A stretch of 64,000 nucleotides of DNA from Ruminococcaceae bacterium UBA1730 (GTDB lineage: Bacteria > Bacillota > Clostridia > Oscillospirales > Acutalibacteraceae), in assembly GCA_002315935.1 (NCBI GenBank), contig DCII01000039.1, forward strand, positions 1-64,000. The letters are read 5' to 3'. Shown piece after piece: positions 35,643-44,972 of this stretch. Position 1 is the first letter of the stretch. Each line of letters begins with the position of its first letter. The notes beneath the pieces are model-generated. The model saw only the letters and a program-made list of their open reading frames with translations, searched no databases and had not been told where the DNA came from. Made by a program: the position numbers and the translations under genes.

Positions 35643-36376
35643 TGAAATGTATCGTTCTTGCGGCAGGCTATGCCACCAGACTTTACCCGCTTACAGAGAA
35701 TTTTCCAAAACCATTGCTTAAAATCGGTGAAAAAACAATTCTCGATTTGCTCATTGAAGATATTGAAAAAAGCGGCAAAATAAGCGAATATATAGTTGTG
35801 TCAAACCATAAATTTGCAAATCATTTTTCTGATTGGGCGAAATCAAAAAGCCTTAATATAACTGTTGTTGATGACGGCACTTCAACTAACGAAACCCGTC
35901 TCGGTGCTGTTTGCGATATTCAGTTTGCCGTTGAGAAATGCGATATAAATGATGATTTGCTTGTTATCGCAGGAGACAATGTTCTTGATTTCTCGCTTTG
36001 TAAATTCATATATTACGCCCTTGAAAAGAAATCATCCTGCATCATGAGGTATTATGAGCCGGATTTCAATAAACTGCTCAAATGCGGAGTCGTTTCCGTA
36101 GACAACAGCGAAAAAGTTCTTTCCATGACCGAAAAATCTCAAAACCCCGCAACTCATTGGTGCTGTCCTCCGTTCTACTTTTATACCAAAGAGGATGCTC
36201 GTCTTCTTCCGAAAGCTATTGAACAGGGCTGTTCAACTGATGCTCCCGGTTCATTTGCCGCATGGATAGCACAGGAAAGCACGCTTCATGCAATGGAAAT
36301 GCCCGGAAGCCGCTATGATATAGGCACTCTCGAAAGCTATGAAAATGTGAAATCAAGCTATAAAGGAATAAGATAA
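35642..36376 (+). CDS. Sugar-1-phosphate nucleotidyltransferase
   Basis: A 244-residue nucleotidyltransferase. The N-terminal signature is VLAAGYATRLYPLTENFPK, with KPLLKIGEKT next; AGDNVLDF is the metal-binding aspartate loop. It transfers NMP from an NTP to a sugar-1-phosphate. At 244 residues it is short, like RfbA/RmlA-type or NDP-hexose types without a C-terminal domain. Position between a galacturonokinase-like kinase and a uronate-type epimerase suggests UDP-GalA formation; the base used is not visible. Confidence 0.82.
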   Translation: MKCIVLAAGYATRLYPLTENFPKPLLKIGEKTILDLLIEDIEKSGKISEYIVVSNHKFANHFSDWAKSKSLNITVVDDGTSTNETRLGAVCDIQFAVEKCDINDDLLVIAGDNVLDFSLCKFIYYALEKKSSCIMRYYEPDFNKLLKCGVVSVDNSEKVLSMTEKSQNPATHWCCPPFYFYTKEDARLLPKAIEQGCSTDAPGSFAAWIAQESTLHAMEMPGSRYDIGTLESYENVKSSYKGIR

Positions 36377-37446
36377 TGCTTTGTTCGAATATTAATCTTG
36401 AAAATAAAACAGTTCTGGTAACCGGTGCGGCAGGCTTTATCGGTTCAAACCTTGTGAAGGCTCTTTTCAACTCGTTCAATCAAGTCACCGTTATCGGTCT
36501 TGATAACATGAACGATTATTATGATGTGAAGCTCAAGGAATTCAGGCTCAATGAGATTGAATCCCTTTCGGAATGCAAATGCGGAGCATCATGGCAATTC
36601 ATAAAAGGAAATATCGCCGATAAGCAACTGGTTGACTCACTCTTCGAAAAGCACAAATTCGATGTTGTGGTTAACCTTGCGGCTCAGGCAGGCGTCCGCT
36701 ATTCCATCGACCATCCCGATACATACATTGAATCGAACATTATCGGATTTTACAATATTCTTGAAGCGTGCCGGCATTTCCCCGTTGAGCATCTTGTTTA
36801 CGCTTCCTCAAGCTCTGTTTACGGCACTAATAAAAAAATCCCATATTCAACGGAGGATAAGGTTGATAACCCTGTTTCGCTCTATGCGGCAACCAAAAAA
36901 AGCAATGAATTGCTTGCTCATGCGTATTCAAAGCTTTATAATATACCTTCAACAGGTCTCAGATTTTTCACGGTTTACGGTCCGGCAGGAAGACCTGATA
37001 TGGCATATTTCAGCTTTACCAACAAGCTGATTAAAGGAGAAACAATCAAAATTTTCAACTTCGGCAACTGCAAAAGAGATTTCACTTTTGTTGATGATAT
37101 TGTTGAAGGAATACGAAGAGTTATGCTCTGTGCTCCCGAGAAAAAAATCGGCGAAGACGGGTTGCCTTTACCCCCGTACAGGGTTTATAATATAGGCAAT
37201 AGCTCGCCCGAAAATCTTCTCGATTTTGTTAAAATTCTGTCTGAGGAGCTTTTGCTTGCAGGCGTTTTGCCGCAGGATTTTGATTTTGATGCACACAAAG
37301 AATTAGTTCCCATGCAGCCCGGAGATGTTCCCGTCACATATGCAGACACCTCTGACCTTGAACGGGACTTCGGCTTTAAGCCCTCGGTCTCCCTGCGTGA
37401 GGGATTGAGAAAATTTGCTTCGTGGTATAAAGAATTTTATATGTAA
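36376..37446 (+). CDS. NAD-dependent epimerase, UDP-glucuronate 4-epimerase-like
   Basis: A 356-residue extended SDR. VTGAAGFIGSNLVKALF binds NAD, ASSSSVYGTNKKIPY holds the catalytic serine, and YAATKKSNE supplies Tyr and Lys. LDNMNDYYDVKLKEFRL after the first motif is a hallmark of UDP-glucuronate 4-epimerases, as is LRFFTVYGPAGRPDMAYF. It would interconvert UDP-GlcA and UDP-GalA. It starts 1 base from the end of the nucleotidyltransferase gene, completing a three-gene module. Confidence 0.86.
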   Translation: MLCSNINLENKTVLVTGAAGFIGSNLVKALFNSFNQVTVIGLDNMNDYYDVKLKEFRLNEIESLSECKCGASWQFIKGNIADKQLVDSLFEKHKFDVVVNLAAQAGVRYSIDHPDTYIESNIIGFYNILEACRHFPVEHLVYASSSSVYGTNKKIPYSTEDKVDNPVSLYAATKKSNELLAHAYSKLYNIPSTGLRFFTVYGPAGRPDMAYFSFTNKLIKGETIKIFNFGNCKRDFTFVDDIVEGIRRVMLCAPEKKIGEDGLPLPPYRVYNIGNSSPENLLDFVKILSEELLLAGVLPQDFDFDAHKELVPMQPGDVPVTYADTSDLERDFGFKPSVSLREGLRKFASWYKEFYM

Positions 37447-37456
37447 AGGTGATTGA

Positions 37457-38455
37457 ATGAAACCGTTTGTTTCCGTAATTGTCCCTGTTTATAATGTTGA
37501 AAAATATCTGAGAGAATGTCTTAACAGCATTCTTTCGCAGACTCTTGAAAATATAGAAATCATCACTATCAATGACGGCTCTCCCGACAATTCAATAGCT
37601 ATTCTCCGTGAATATGAGAGCAAGGATTCCCGTGTAAAAGTTATTGATAAGAAGAACGAAGGCGTCGGCAAGGCCCGTAATGACGGCATCAAAGCCGCAG
37701 AAGGCGAATTTATCGCTTTTATGGATTCGGATGATTATTACCCCAATAACAAAGTTCTTGAAATGCTTTATAATACCGCCAAGGAACAGAATGTCAGTAT
37801 CTGCGGCGGAAAGAAGGTAATATTGGAGGTTGACGGTTCTTTCACAAAAACGGAGCTGTTCTCCACCGAACACGGTTGCGAATTCGGTGCAAAGGGACTT
37901 ACCGATTACAGCGATTTTCAATATGATTATGGATATTGGATGTATATCTTTGAACGGAAAATGTTGGTGGATAACAATATTTTCTTTCCGCCGTATCGCC
38001 GTTTTCAGGACCCACCGTTTTTCGTAAAGGCTATGATATTCGCAGGAAGATTCTACGCTCTCGATTTCGAAACCTATTGTTACAGAATGGTTCCCGAATC
38101 CTCAAAATACAAGCTTAGCAACACTCTCGACTTTCTTAAAGGCATAATAGATAACATGAATATTGCAAAAGAGCATAATCTGCCGAAGCTGCACTATCTT
38201 TCTGCAATGAGGCTTGACAAAATGGGTTCATATATGGCAATCAAGAATCTTTTTGATGAACGCCGCAATGAGTTGCTTTCTGCTTTTATTAAGGCAACCA
38301 ATGCAATTGATGTTGAGTGGCTTCGTGAAAACGGATTTGATATTCCGGCTGATTTTATTCCCGAATTATTTACCTATGCCGTTTCCACAGCGGAAAAATA
38401 TGAAAAAATCAGAAACAGCAGTGTCGGAAAAATGATTTCAAAGCTGAAAAGGTAG
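37457..38455 (+). CDS. GT2-family glycosyltransferase
   Basis: A 332-residue GT-A enzyme: IVPVYNVEKYLRECLNSIL, NDGSPDNSI, ARNDGIKAAEG and FMDSDDYYP. It follows the epimerase by 10 bases with AAAGGTGA upstream. Donor sugar unknown; its position after the uronate module makes a uronosyl transfer a possible but unproven role. Confidence 0.86.
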   Translation: MKPFVSVIVPVYNVEKYLRECLNSILSQTLENIEIITINDGSPDNSIAILREYESKDSRVKVIDKKNEGVGKARNDGIKAAEGEFIAFMDSDDYYPNNKVLEMLYNTAKEQNVSICGGKKVILEVDGSFTKTELFSTEHGCEFGAKGLTDYSDFQYDYGYWMYIFERKMLVDNNIFFPPYRRFQDPPFFVKAMIFAGRFYALDFETYCYRMVPESSKYKLSNTLDFLKGIIDNMNIAKEHNLPKLHYLSAMRLDKMGSYMAIKNLFDERRNELLSAFIKATNAIDVEWLRENGFDIPADFIPELFTYAVSTAEKYEKIRNSSVGKMISKLKR

Positions 38456-38529
38456 AAAACATTGCTTTCCTGTCGTTCAGAATAGCCTTTATACGCAAAA
38501 TGAAGACACATCAGAAAGGAATATATCAA

Positions 38530-39738
38530 ATGAGGGAAAAAAGCCAAGTCATTTTTGTAATTCACACTTTGGCTGTCGGAGGAGCAGAGCGGCAGATTGC
38601 GGGAATAGCAAACTATCTTGCCGACAATGATTGCGATATTACTATTTGTTTATTGGATAATGATAAAATAGAATTTGAAATCAGAGACAATGTGAAAATA
38701 GTCTGTCTCGGAGAATCCGGAAAAGCCGAGCAACCGCATACCGTTGAATATTTTAATTCTATTCACGGAGTCACAAGCTTTTCGGATAAAATCAAATTAA
38801 AGTTATATTCTCCGATAAAAAAAGCGGAATATAATGAATATTGCTTTCTCCGCAATAAATATGTATTGCCTCTTCAGCAATACCTTGCAACCCGTCCGGA
38901 TGCGGTTGTTATAACAAATATGTTATTTCCCAATGTTATCGGATTAATAGCTCTTCAAAACCTTCCGAATAAACTTGTTTTCTTCGATTCAAGTTCTCCG
39001 GAATACGGCTTAACCGAGGATGCTCCGGTTTTGCGGTTGAGAAAAAAATACATAGACAGAGCCGACGGAGCAGTTTTTCAGACTGATTTTGAAAAAGACT
39101 ACTACAATGGCAGACTAAAATGCAATCAGTATATCATTCCGAATTTTCTGCCAATTGAAAAGTTGCCCGAAAGGTTTAAAGGTGTCAGACGCAAAGAAAT
39201 TGTCAGCTTTTGCCGGCTTGTTGAAGTGAAAAATATACCTCTGTTATTTGAGGCATTTTCCATCTTTCATGAAAAGCATTCGGATTATACTTTGACGGTT
39301 TACGGTGACGGTCCTGAATATTCGAACTTGTCACAGCTGCTGAAGGAAAAAAGATTAACAGACTTTATTTCTCTGAAACCTGCTGTTGTGGATGTTCATT
39401 ATCAGATTGTTGATGCGGCTGCATTCGTATCATCTTCAAATCGTGAAGGACTTTCGAACTCCATGCTTGAAGCAATGGCAATCGGACTGCCGTCAATTTG
39501 TACCGATTGTCAGGGCGGCGGAGCAAGAATGATCATTGATAAATATAAAAGCGGTATTCTTGTGCCATGCAAAAATCCAAAAGCCATGGCAGATGCAATG
39601 TGTAAAATTGCAGAAGATGAAGTTTTATCGGAGCAATTATCAAAAAACGGCGAGGTGCTCCGAGGCGACTTGTCAATTGAAAGCATAGGAAAAATGTGGC
39701 AAAAAGTTATTACCGAAACAAGGAGAATAAAAAACTAA
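38530..39738 (+). CDS. GT4-family glycosyltransferase
   Basis: A 402-residue GT-B enzyme with VGGAERQIAGIANYLADN, FCRLVEVKNIPLLFEAF and SSNREGLSNSMLEAMAIG, the conserved donor-binding motif with both glutamates. ATG 38530 is preferred because AGAAAGGA is 9 bases upstream; the frame is open back to 38500. It is 1 base before the ABC permease gene. Confidence 0.86.
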   Translation: MREKSQVIFVIHTLAVGGAERQIAGIANYLADNDCDITICLLDNDKIEFEIRDNVKIVCLGESGKAEQPHTVEYFNSIHGVTSFSDKIKLKLYSPIKKAEYNEYCFLRNKYVLPLQQYLATRPDAVVITNMLFPNVIGLIALQNLPNKLVFFDSSSPEYGLTEDAPVLRLRKKYIDRADGAVFQTDFEKDYYNGRLKCNQYIIPNFLPIEKLPERFKGVRRKEIVSFCRLVEVKNIPLLFEAFSIFHEKHSDYTLTVYGDGPEYSNLSQLLKEKRLTDFISLKPAVVDVHYQIVDAAAFVSSSNREGLSNSMLEAMAIGLPSICTDCQGGGARMIIDKYKSGILVPCKNPKAMADAMCKIAEDEVLSEQLSKNGEVLRGDLSIESIGKMWQKVITETRRIKN

Positions 39739-39739
39739 T

Positions 39740-40612
39740 ATGCTTGAACAAAAAGAAAATTTTCGAACGGAAATCACATCCGAACATAAACTGATGGATC
39801 TTCACCTGAAGGAAACTTTAGGTTACAAGGACTTAATCCTTTTATTTGTCAAAAGGGACTTCGTTGCATCCTATAAGCAAACCTTGCTCGGTCCGCTTTG
39901 GGCAGTTATTCAGCCTCTTCTTACAACAATAGTCTTCACCTTTGTTTTCGGCAATCTTGCAGGACTTACAACTGCGGACATTCCCGGAGAATTTGTTATA
40001 CCCGGCTTCCTGTTTTACATGGTAGGTAATGTTTGCTGGGGCTACTTCTCCAATACCATCAGTGCAACCTCCGGAACCTTCATCAACAACAGAGGCACAA
40101 TGGGAAAGGTTTATTATCCGAGATTAGTCTCGCCTATCTCAACCGCAATATCCAAACTTATTCCCTTTGCAATTCAGTTTGCCATGATTGCTGTTTTCTG
40201 GCTTTTCTTCGTAATCAGAGGCGGAACATCAATCGTTATTTCGCCTATGCTGTTATTCATACCCCTGCTTATCTTACAGATGATTTTCCTTTCAGTCGGA
40301 TTGGGAATTATCATTTCATCCTTAACCACAAAATACCGTGACCTCACAATGCTTGTATCTTTCGTTCTTCAGCTGTGGCAGTACGCCTGCCCGGTAGCAT
40401 ATGGCTTGGAGCTCATTCCGAAGCAGTATATGGCATTATATATGCTGAATCCTGTAGTTCCGATAATAACCACATTCAGATACGCAATATTCGGAGTTGG
40501 CTATTTCAGTTTATTCTATTATCTGATAAGCTGGGCATTTTCACTGATAGTTTTCTTTATCGGATTGATTCTCTTCAGCAGAATCGAAAGAACATTTATG
40601 GATACTGTGTGA
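39740..40612 (+). CDS. ABC-2 type polysaccharide export permease (Wzm/TagG-like)
   Basis: A 290-residue permease with about six membrane helices after a cytosolic N-terminus. VKRDFVASYKQTLLGPLWAVIQ (given here without its last residues in contiguous form elsewhere) is the classic N-terminal motif near residue 38, and SLTTKYRDL marks the loop before helix five. With the ATPase gene downstream it exports a finished undecaprenyl- or lipid-linked polymer. The TagG/Wzm assignment is by motif and context. Confidence 0.88.
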   Translation: MLEQKENFRTEITSEHKLMDLHLKETLGYKDLILLFVKRDFVASYKQTLLGPLWAVIQPLLTTIVFTFVFGNLAGLTTADIPGEFVIPGFLFYMVGNVCWGYFSNTISATSGTFINNRGTMGKVYYPRLVSPISTAISKLIPFAIQFAMIAVFWLFFVIRGGTSIVISPMLLFIPLLILQMIFLSVGLGIIISSLTTKYRDLTMLVSFVLQLWQYACPVAYGLELIPKQYMALYMLNPVVPIITTFRYAIFGVGYFSLFYYLISWAFSLIVFFIGLILFSRIERTFMDTV

Positions 40613-40622
40613 GGTAAGTGTG

Positions 40623-41915
40623 ATGGATGAATTAATGGTAAGAATAGAAAATGTAACAAAAGAATATAAGCTCGGTCAGATCGGCGGAACAACTCTTCAG
40701 GAGAGCATTCAGAGGTTCAACGCCAAATTGCTCCATAAAGAGGATCCGACAAAGAAAATAGGTGCTTCGGAAGAACAATACGGAGAAAAATTTTTAGCAC
40801 TCTCCGATGTTTCATTCGATGTTAAAAAAGGTGAAAGAGTCGGAATTATCGGACATAACGGTGCCGGAAAATCTACTCTTTTAAAGCTTGTCAGCCGAAT
40901 TACAGCACCTACCTCGGGCTTCATCGGTCTGAACGGTCGCATTACCTCCATGCTCGAGGTCGGAACGGGCTTCCATGCCGAATTGACGGGCAGAGAAAAT
41001 ATCTATATGAACGGTGCAATTCTCGGAATGACAAAAAAAGAGATTGATGCTAAAATGGAAGACATCATCGAATTTTCCGAGTGCCGTAAGTTTATTGACA
41101 CCCCTGTTAAGAGATATTCCAGCGGTATGTATGTTAAGCTTGCATTCTCCGTTGCCGCTCACCTTGACTCCGAAATTATGATTATGGATGAGGTTCTTGC
41201 CGTCGGCGACATGGCATTCCAGAAAAAATGTCTTGATAAGATGACTCAGGTTTCAAAAGACGAAGGACGAACCATTCTTTATGTTTCTCACAACATGAAC
41301 ACCATCAGACAGCTCTGCGACCGTGTTATTGTTCTCAACCACGGCAGAGTTACATTTGACGGCGATGTTGAAGAGGGAATTTCAATCTATATGGATGAGG
41401 AAGAATGCTCGCAGAAGGAAATAGATTTAACCGCCTGTAAGCGCACACATGACCATGCTTCTATGGGCGAGGTTGTGCTTGAACGCATTGTTTCCGACAG
41501 GGATTCCGGCTGGAGAATTCCCGTAACCGAAAAGCTGGAGTTTTCAATTCATCTGAAAGCCAACAAAGACCTGGAAAATGTCGGCTTCCGCATGGGATTA
41601 AGCACGGCGGACGGCTTTGCGATAACCGTATTTTTAGCTCCTAACCTGTTTTCGTGCAAGAAGGGCGAAAAAATCACTATTCCCCTTCAGGCAGACACTT
41701 CTTTGTTAGCTCCCGGAAAATATGTCATGACCGCTGTCCTTTACGGCGTTAATGAATACGGTGCATGGTCATTTTATGATCATGTCGGCAACGCAGTCAT
41801 CTTCGAAGTTGAAAACCAACTCGGATTCAATGAAAACATGGATTGGGATCCACGCCATTGGGGACATGTTAAATTGCCCGAATTGGCTGTGACCGGAAGC
41901 ATCATTAAAAAATAA
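40623..41915 (+). CDS. ABC transporter ATPase with carbohydrate-binding C-terminal domain (Wzt/TagH-like)
   Basis: A 430-residue ATPase. The Walker A loop is GHNGAGKST, signature YSSGMYVKLAFSVA, Walker B EIMIMDEVLAVGD and the switch His in YVSHNM. After about residue 260 comes a beta-rich Wzt C-terminal-type domain that in O-antigen exporters recognises the polymer end. ATG 40623 has GAGG 8 bases upstream. It pairs with the permease just before it. Confidence 0.9.
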   Translation: MDELMVRIENVTKEYKLGQIGGTTLQESIQRFNAKLLHKEDPTKKIGASEEQYGEKFLALSDVSFDVKKGERVGIIGHNGAGKSTLLKLVSRITAPTSGFIGLNGRITSMLEVGTGFHAELTGRENIYMNGAILGMTKKEIDAKMEDIIEFSECRKFIDTPVKRYSSGMYVKLAFSVAAHLDSEIMIMDEVLAVGDMAFQKKCLDKMTQVSKDEGRTILYVSHNMNTIRQLCDRVIVLNHGRVTFDGDVEEGISIYMDEEECSQKEIDLTACKRTHDHASMGEVVLERIVSDRDSGWRIPVTEKLEFSIHLKANKDLENVGFRMGLSTADGFAITVFLAPNLFSCKKGEKITIPLQADTSLLAPGKYVMTAVLYGVNEYGAWSFYDHVGNAVIFEVENQLGFNENMDWDPRHWGHVKLPELAVTGSIIKK

Positions 41916-41941
41916 TTGTAAGCAAAGGACAACGGTACGGT

Positions 41942-42526
41942 ATGATAGTTGAAAAGCTGAAAGCAGCAATTACCCGACTCAGAAAAAAACGAGCGATAGA
42001 CATTAAATCGAAAACATTCATGAAAATTGATGACTATGCCAAAATTGATGTTGACGGTAAATTTACCATTGGCGAAAGTGCGATTTCCTATTCTGCTAAT
42101 CCGTCACTGTTGCGTCTTGATTATGAATCAAAATTGACTGTTCACGGCGATGCTAAAATCTATTACGGAGCTGACATAATTTTGTTTTCCGGTTCGGAAT
42201 TTTCCATTGGAAATTCATATATCAACAGCAATTCAACCATCCGTTGTCACAACAAAATATCCATAGGCGATGATTGTGCTATTTCGCACCATTTTACTGT
42301 TATGGATTCGAATGCACACAGCGTCAACGGCAAAGAGCAGACAAGCCCCGTCACGATAGGGAATCATGTCTGGATCGGCACTCATGTTACTGTATTGCAG
42401 GGGGTTACCATCGGCGATGGAGCAATTATCGGAGCGGGTGCTGTTGTTACTAAGGATGTTCCTCCGGGTTGCCTTGCAGCAGGTGTGCCAGCCGTAATAA
42501 AGAAAAAGAATGTCGAGTGGGAATAA
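41942..42526 (+). CDS. Left-handed beta-helix O-acetyltransferase
   Basis: A 194-residue hexapeptide-repeat acyltransferase. The turn pattern runs from about residue 60, and VWIGTHVTVLQGVTIGDGAI followed by IGAGAVVTKDVPPGCLAAG is the C-terminal maltose/galactoside acetyltransferase-like motif. The active-site histidine candidate is in DSNAHSVNG. It probably acetylates a sugar of the repeat unit. It starts 26 bases after the ATPase gene. Confidence 0.86.
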   Translation: MIVEKLKAAITRLRKKRAIDIKSKTFMKIDDYAKIDVDGKFTIGESAISYSANPSLLRLDYESKLTVHGDAKIYYGADIILFSGSEFSIGNSYINSNSTIRCHNKISIGDDCAISHHFTVMDSNAHSVNGKEQTSPVTIGNHVWIGTHVTVLQGVTIGDGAIIGAGAVVTKDVPPGCLAAGVPAVIKKKNVEWE

Positions 42527-42527
42527 T

Positions 42528-43694
42528 ATGATTAAAATGTGGATTCAGCCTGACGATTGTACCGGTTGCGGAGCTTGTGCAAATATCTGTCCCAAACAGG
42601 CAATAGAAATGCAGGAGGATAACTGCGGATTTGTGCATCCTGTTATCGGAAAAAACTGTGTTGATTGCGGAATGTGCGAAAAAACATGTCACACACGTCT
42701 AAAGCTCAGTAACAACAATATTAACGATATGAAAGTCTTTTCGGCCTATTCAAAGGATGAAATAAACCGTGAAATCAGCACTTCCGGCGGTGTCTTTTTT
42801 GAACTTGCAAAAAAAATGATAATCGACAAAGGCATAGTTTACGGTGCCGCCTATGATGATGACAACAATGTTAAACACATAAGATGCAAAACCATAGAAG
42901 ATTTAAATCGAATCAGGCAATCGAAATATGTTCAAAGCATTATAGGAAATATCTACACTTTAGTTAAAAAAGATTTACAAGTGCAGAAAAAGGTTTTGTT
43001 TTGCGGCACTCCTTGCCAAGTAGCCGGTTTAAAAGCTTTTTTAAACAAAGAGTATGATAATTTATACACTGTTGACTTTTTGTGCCGAGGCATAAATTCT
43101 CCGAAAGCATATCGTTGTTGGTTATCTGAACAAGAGATTAAAAACAACGATAAGGTTGTAAATGTCTGGTTTAAATACAAATGTTACGGATGGAAGTTGT
43201 CGCCTTATTGTACAAAGCTTGATTTTAAAAGCGGAAAAAGTATTATTCTGAATCGTGAGAATAATAGTTATATGATAAGTTACCTGAACTATAATTTGAT
43301 GATGAGGCCCTCTTGTTCTCATTGCGAATACAAACGTAATAATCAGGTAAGTGATATTACACTTTCTGATTTTTGGGGTGCCGAAGAAGATGACGACAAA
43401 GGAACCTCATGCGTATCAACGAATACAAGCAAAGGCTTTTTTTTGCTGAAAGAAATTAATTCAGGCCTGAATATTCACGAAATAAGTAAAGAATTACAAT
43501 CGAAAAATAATAGTTTGGAAAATTCATCAGTTATAAATCCTAACAACAAAACCTTTCTGAAGGTTATCGGAAAAAATAATTTCAGTGATTATGCAATCAG
43601 ATATTCTGATCAAGCAAAAAAAAATGCTTTTCAGAATACAATGATTTTTATCAGACAAACTTTACATGAAATAAAAAATAATCTGATGCATTGA
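42528..43694 (+). CDS. FrhB-type (F420 hydrogenase beta-like) iron-sulfur protein
   Basis: A 388-residue protein with two [4Fe-4S] ferredoxin motifs at the N-terminus (CTGCGACANICPKQAI and CVDCGMCEKTC) and an FrhB-like domain that binds flavin and further cysteines (FCGTPCQVAG, SCSHCEYK). Its substrate in polysaccharide clusters is unknown. Such genes commonly precede pyruvyl transferase genes, as here. ATG 42528 starts it, 1 base after the acetyltransferase stop. Confidence 0.85.
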   Translation: MIKMWIQPDDCTGCGACANICPKQAIEMQEDNCGFVHPVIGKNCVDCGMCEKTCHTRLKLSNNNINDMKVFSAYSKDEINREISTSGGVFFELAKKMIIDKGIVYGAAYDDDNNVKHIRCKTIEDLNRIRQSKYVQSIIGNIYTLVKKDLQVQKKVLFCGTPCQVAGLKAFLNKEYDNLYTVDFLCRGINSPKAYRCWLSEQEIKNNDKVVNVWFKYKCYGWKLSPYCTKLDFKSGKSIILNRENNSYMISYLNYNLMMRPSCSHCEYKRNNQVSDITLSDFWGAEEDDDKGTSCVSTNTSKGFFLLKEINSGLNIHEISKELQSKNNSLENSSVINPNNKTFLKVIGKNNFSDYAIRYSDQAKKNAFQNTMIFIRQTLHEIKNNLMH

Positions 43695-43723
43695 TTGATT
43701 TTCATAAGGTGATGAAACAGAAC

Positions 43724-44926
43724 ATGAAAATAGGAATTTTAACATTTTATTACGGCTCAAAGAACTACGGCGGAATGTTGCAGGCATACGCTTTGACGCA
43801 TTATTTAAAATCTCACGGTCACGATGCCGAGCAAATCTGTTATGTCAATTCCTCTCGTCCGTTTCTGAACCGACTGCAAGAAAAAAAGGAAGATGCTACC
43901 TGGTCTCACGACAGTTATGTAAACAAAACCATAACAAATGCGTTACTCAAAAAATTATATTATAAATTTTACGGCAATAAACAAAATGAGATTGCAAGTC
44001 AAATTCTCGCTCATTATGTTGAAACCGAAAGAAATGAGAGAGCAAAGAATTTCGAGAAATTCGAAAAAGAAGTTCCTCATTCGGATATTGTGTATGACGC
44101 TTCATCAATATCGGATTCCAATAACATATATGATTCTTTTATCGCCGGAAGCGATCAGGTATGGAATTTTCTGTGGTTTGATGAAAACTACTTTTTAAGA
44201 TTCGCAAATAAAAATAAGATTAAGCTGGCTTATGGAGCCAGTACGGGAAAAATCCGCTTTTGTGAGGAAGAAAAGAAATATCTGACAGAGTCACTGCCGG
44301 AATTAAACGCAATATCAGTTCGTGAACAGGATATGGTGTCGGAAATTTCCGCATTATCGAAAAAAAACGCCATTCAGGTGGTTGACCCCGTGTTTTTGTT
44401 GGCGGCTGATGAGTGGGATAAAATTGCTTCGCCACGGCAGATTAAAGAAAAATATCTGCTTTGTTACTATCTGACACCAAGCGATGAATTTTACATATCG
44501 GCAAAAAAATTTGCAAAGAAAAAACATTTAAAATTAGTTTCCATACCGTATGCAAACGGCGGTCTTAACGAAATTGACGGATACTATGGCGATTTCAGAT
44601 GCTCAACCGCCGCTCTGAAGGATTTCATTTCATTAATAAAATTTGCAGATTACATCTTTACAGACAGCTTTCATGCAGTTGCTTTTTCCATAATTTATAA
44701 CAAAAATTTCTTTGTTTTTGACCGATGCAAAAACAGGGAAATGGGAACAAGAATTGCTTCCGTGACGGAATTATTTGATTGCAAAAACCAATATTGCACC
44801 GATGAAAAAATGATGAAGCTGAATTATCTGCTTTCGAATTCAAAACACAAAGAATACAACAAAGAAAAATTTGACAGACTTTTATCTGAATCTGAAGAAT
44901 TCTTAAAAGCTTCGTTGCAGAAATAG
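43724..44926 (+). CDS. Polysaccharide pyruvyl transferase family protein
   Basis: A 400-residue GT-B-like enzyme that adds a pyruvate ketal from phosphoenolpyruvate to a sugar. KIGILTFYYGSKNYGGMLQ starts it, and AGSDQVWNF and TDSFHAVAFSIIYNKNFFVF are the family motifs. ATG 43724 is preferred with AAGGTGAT upstream; ATG 43712 and TTG 43691 are alternatives that overlap the previous gene. Pyruvylation would add negative charge and could mark the glycan for wall binding. Confidence 0.85.
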   Translation: MKIGILTFYYGSKNYGGMLQAYALTHYLKSHGHDAEQICYVNSSRPFLNRLQEKKEDATWSHDSYVNKTITNALLKKLYYKFYGNKQNEIASQILAHYVETERNERAKNFEKFEKEVPHSDIVYDASSISDSNNIYDSFIAGSDQVWNFLWFDENYFLRFANKNKIKLAYGASTGKIRFCEEEKKYLTESLPELNAISVREQDMVSEISALSKKNAIQVVDPVFLLAADEWDKIASPRQIKEKYLLCYYLTPSDEFYISAKKFAKKKHLKLVSIPYANGGLNEIDGYYGDFRCSTAALKDFISLIKFADYIFTDSFHAVAFSIIYNKNFFVFDRCKNREMGTRIASVTELFDCKNQYCTDEKMMKLNYLLSNSKHKEYNKEKFDRLLSESEEFLKASLQK

Positions 44927-44972
44927 TCAACGCACAACCTATATCGCAAATTCGTTACAGAAAGGACAGAAT

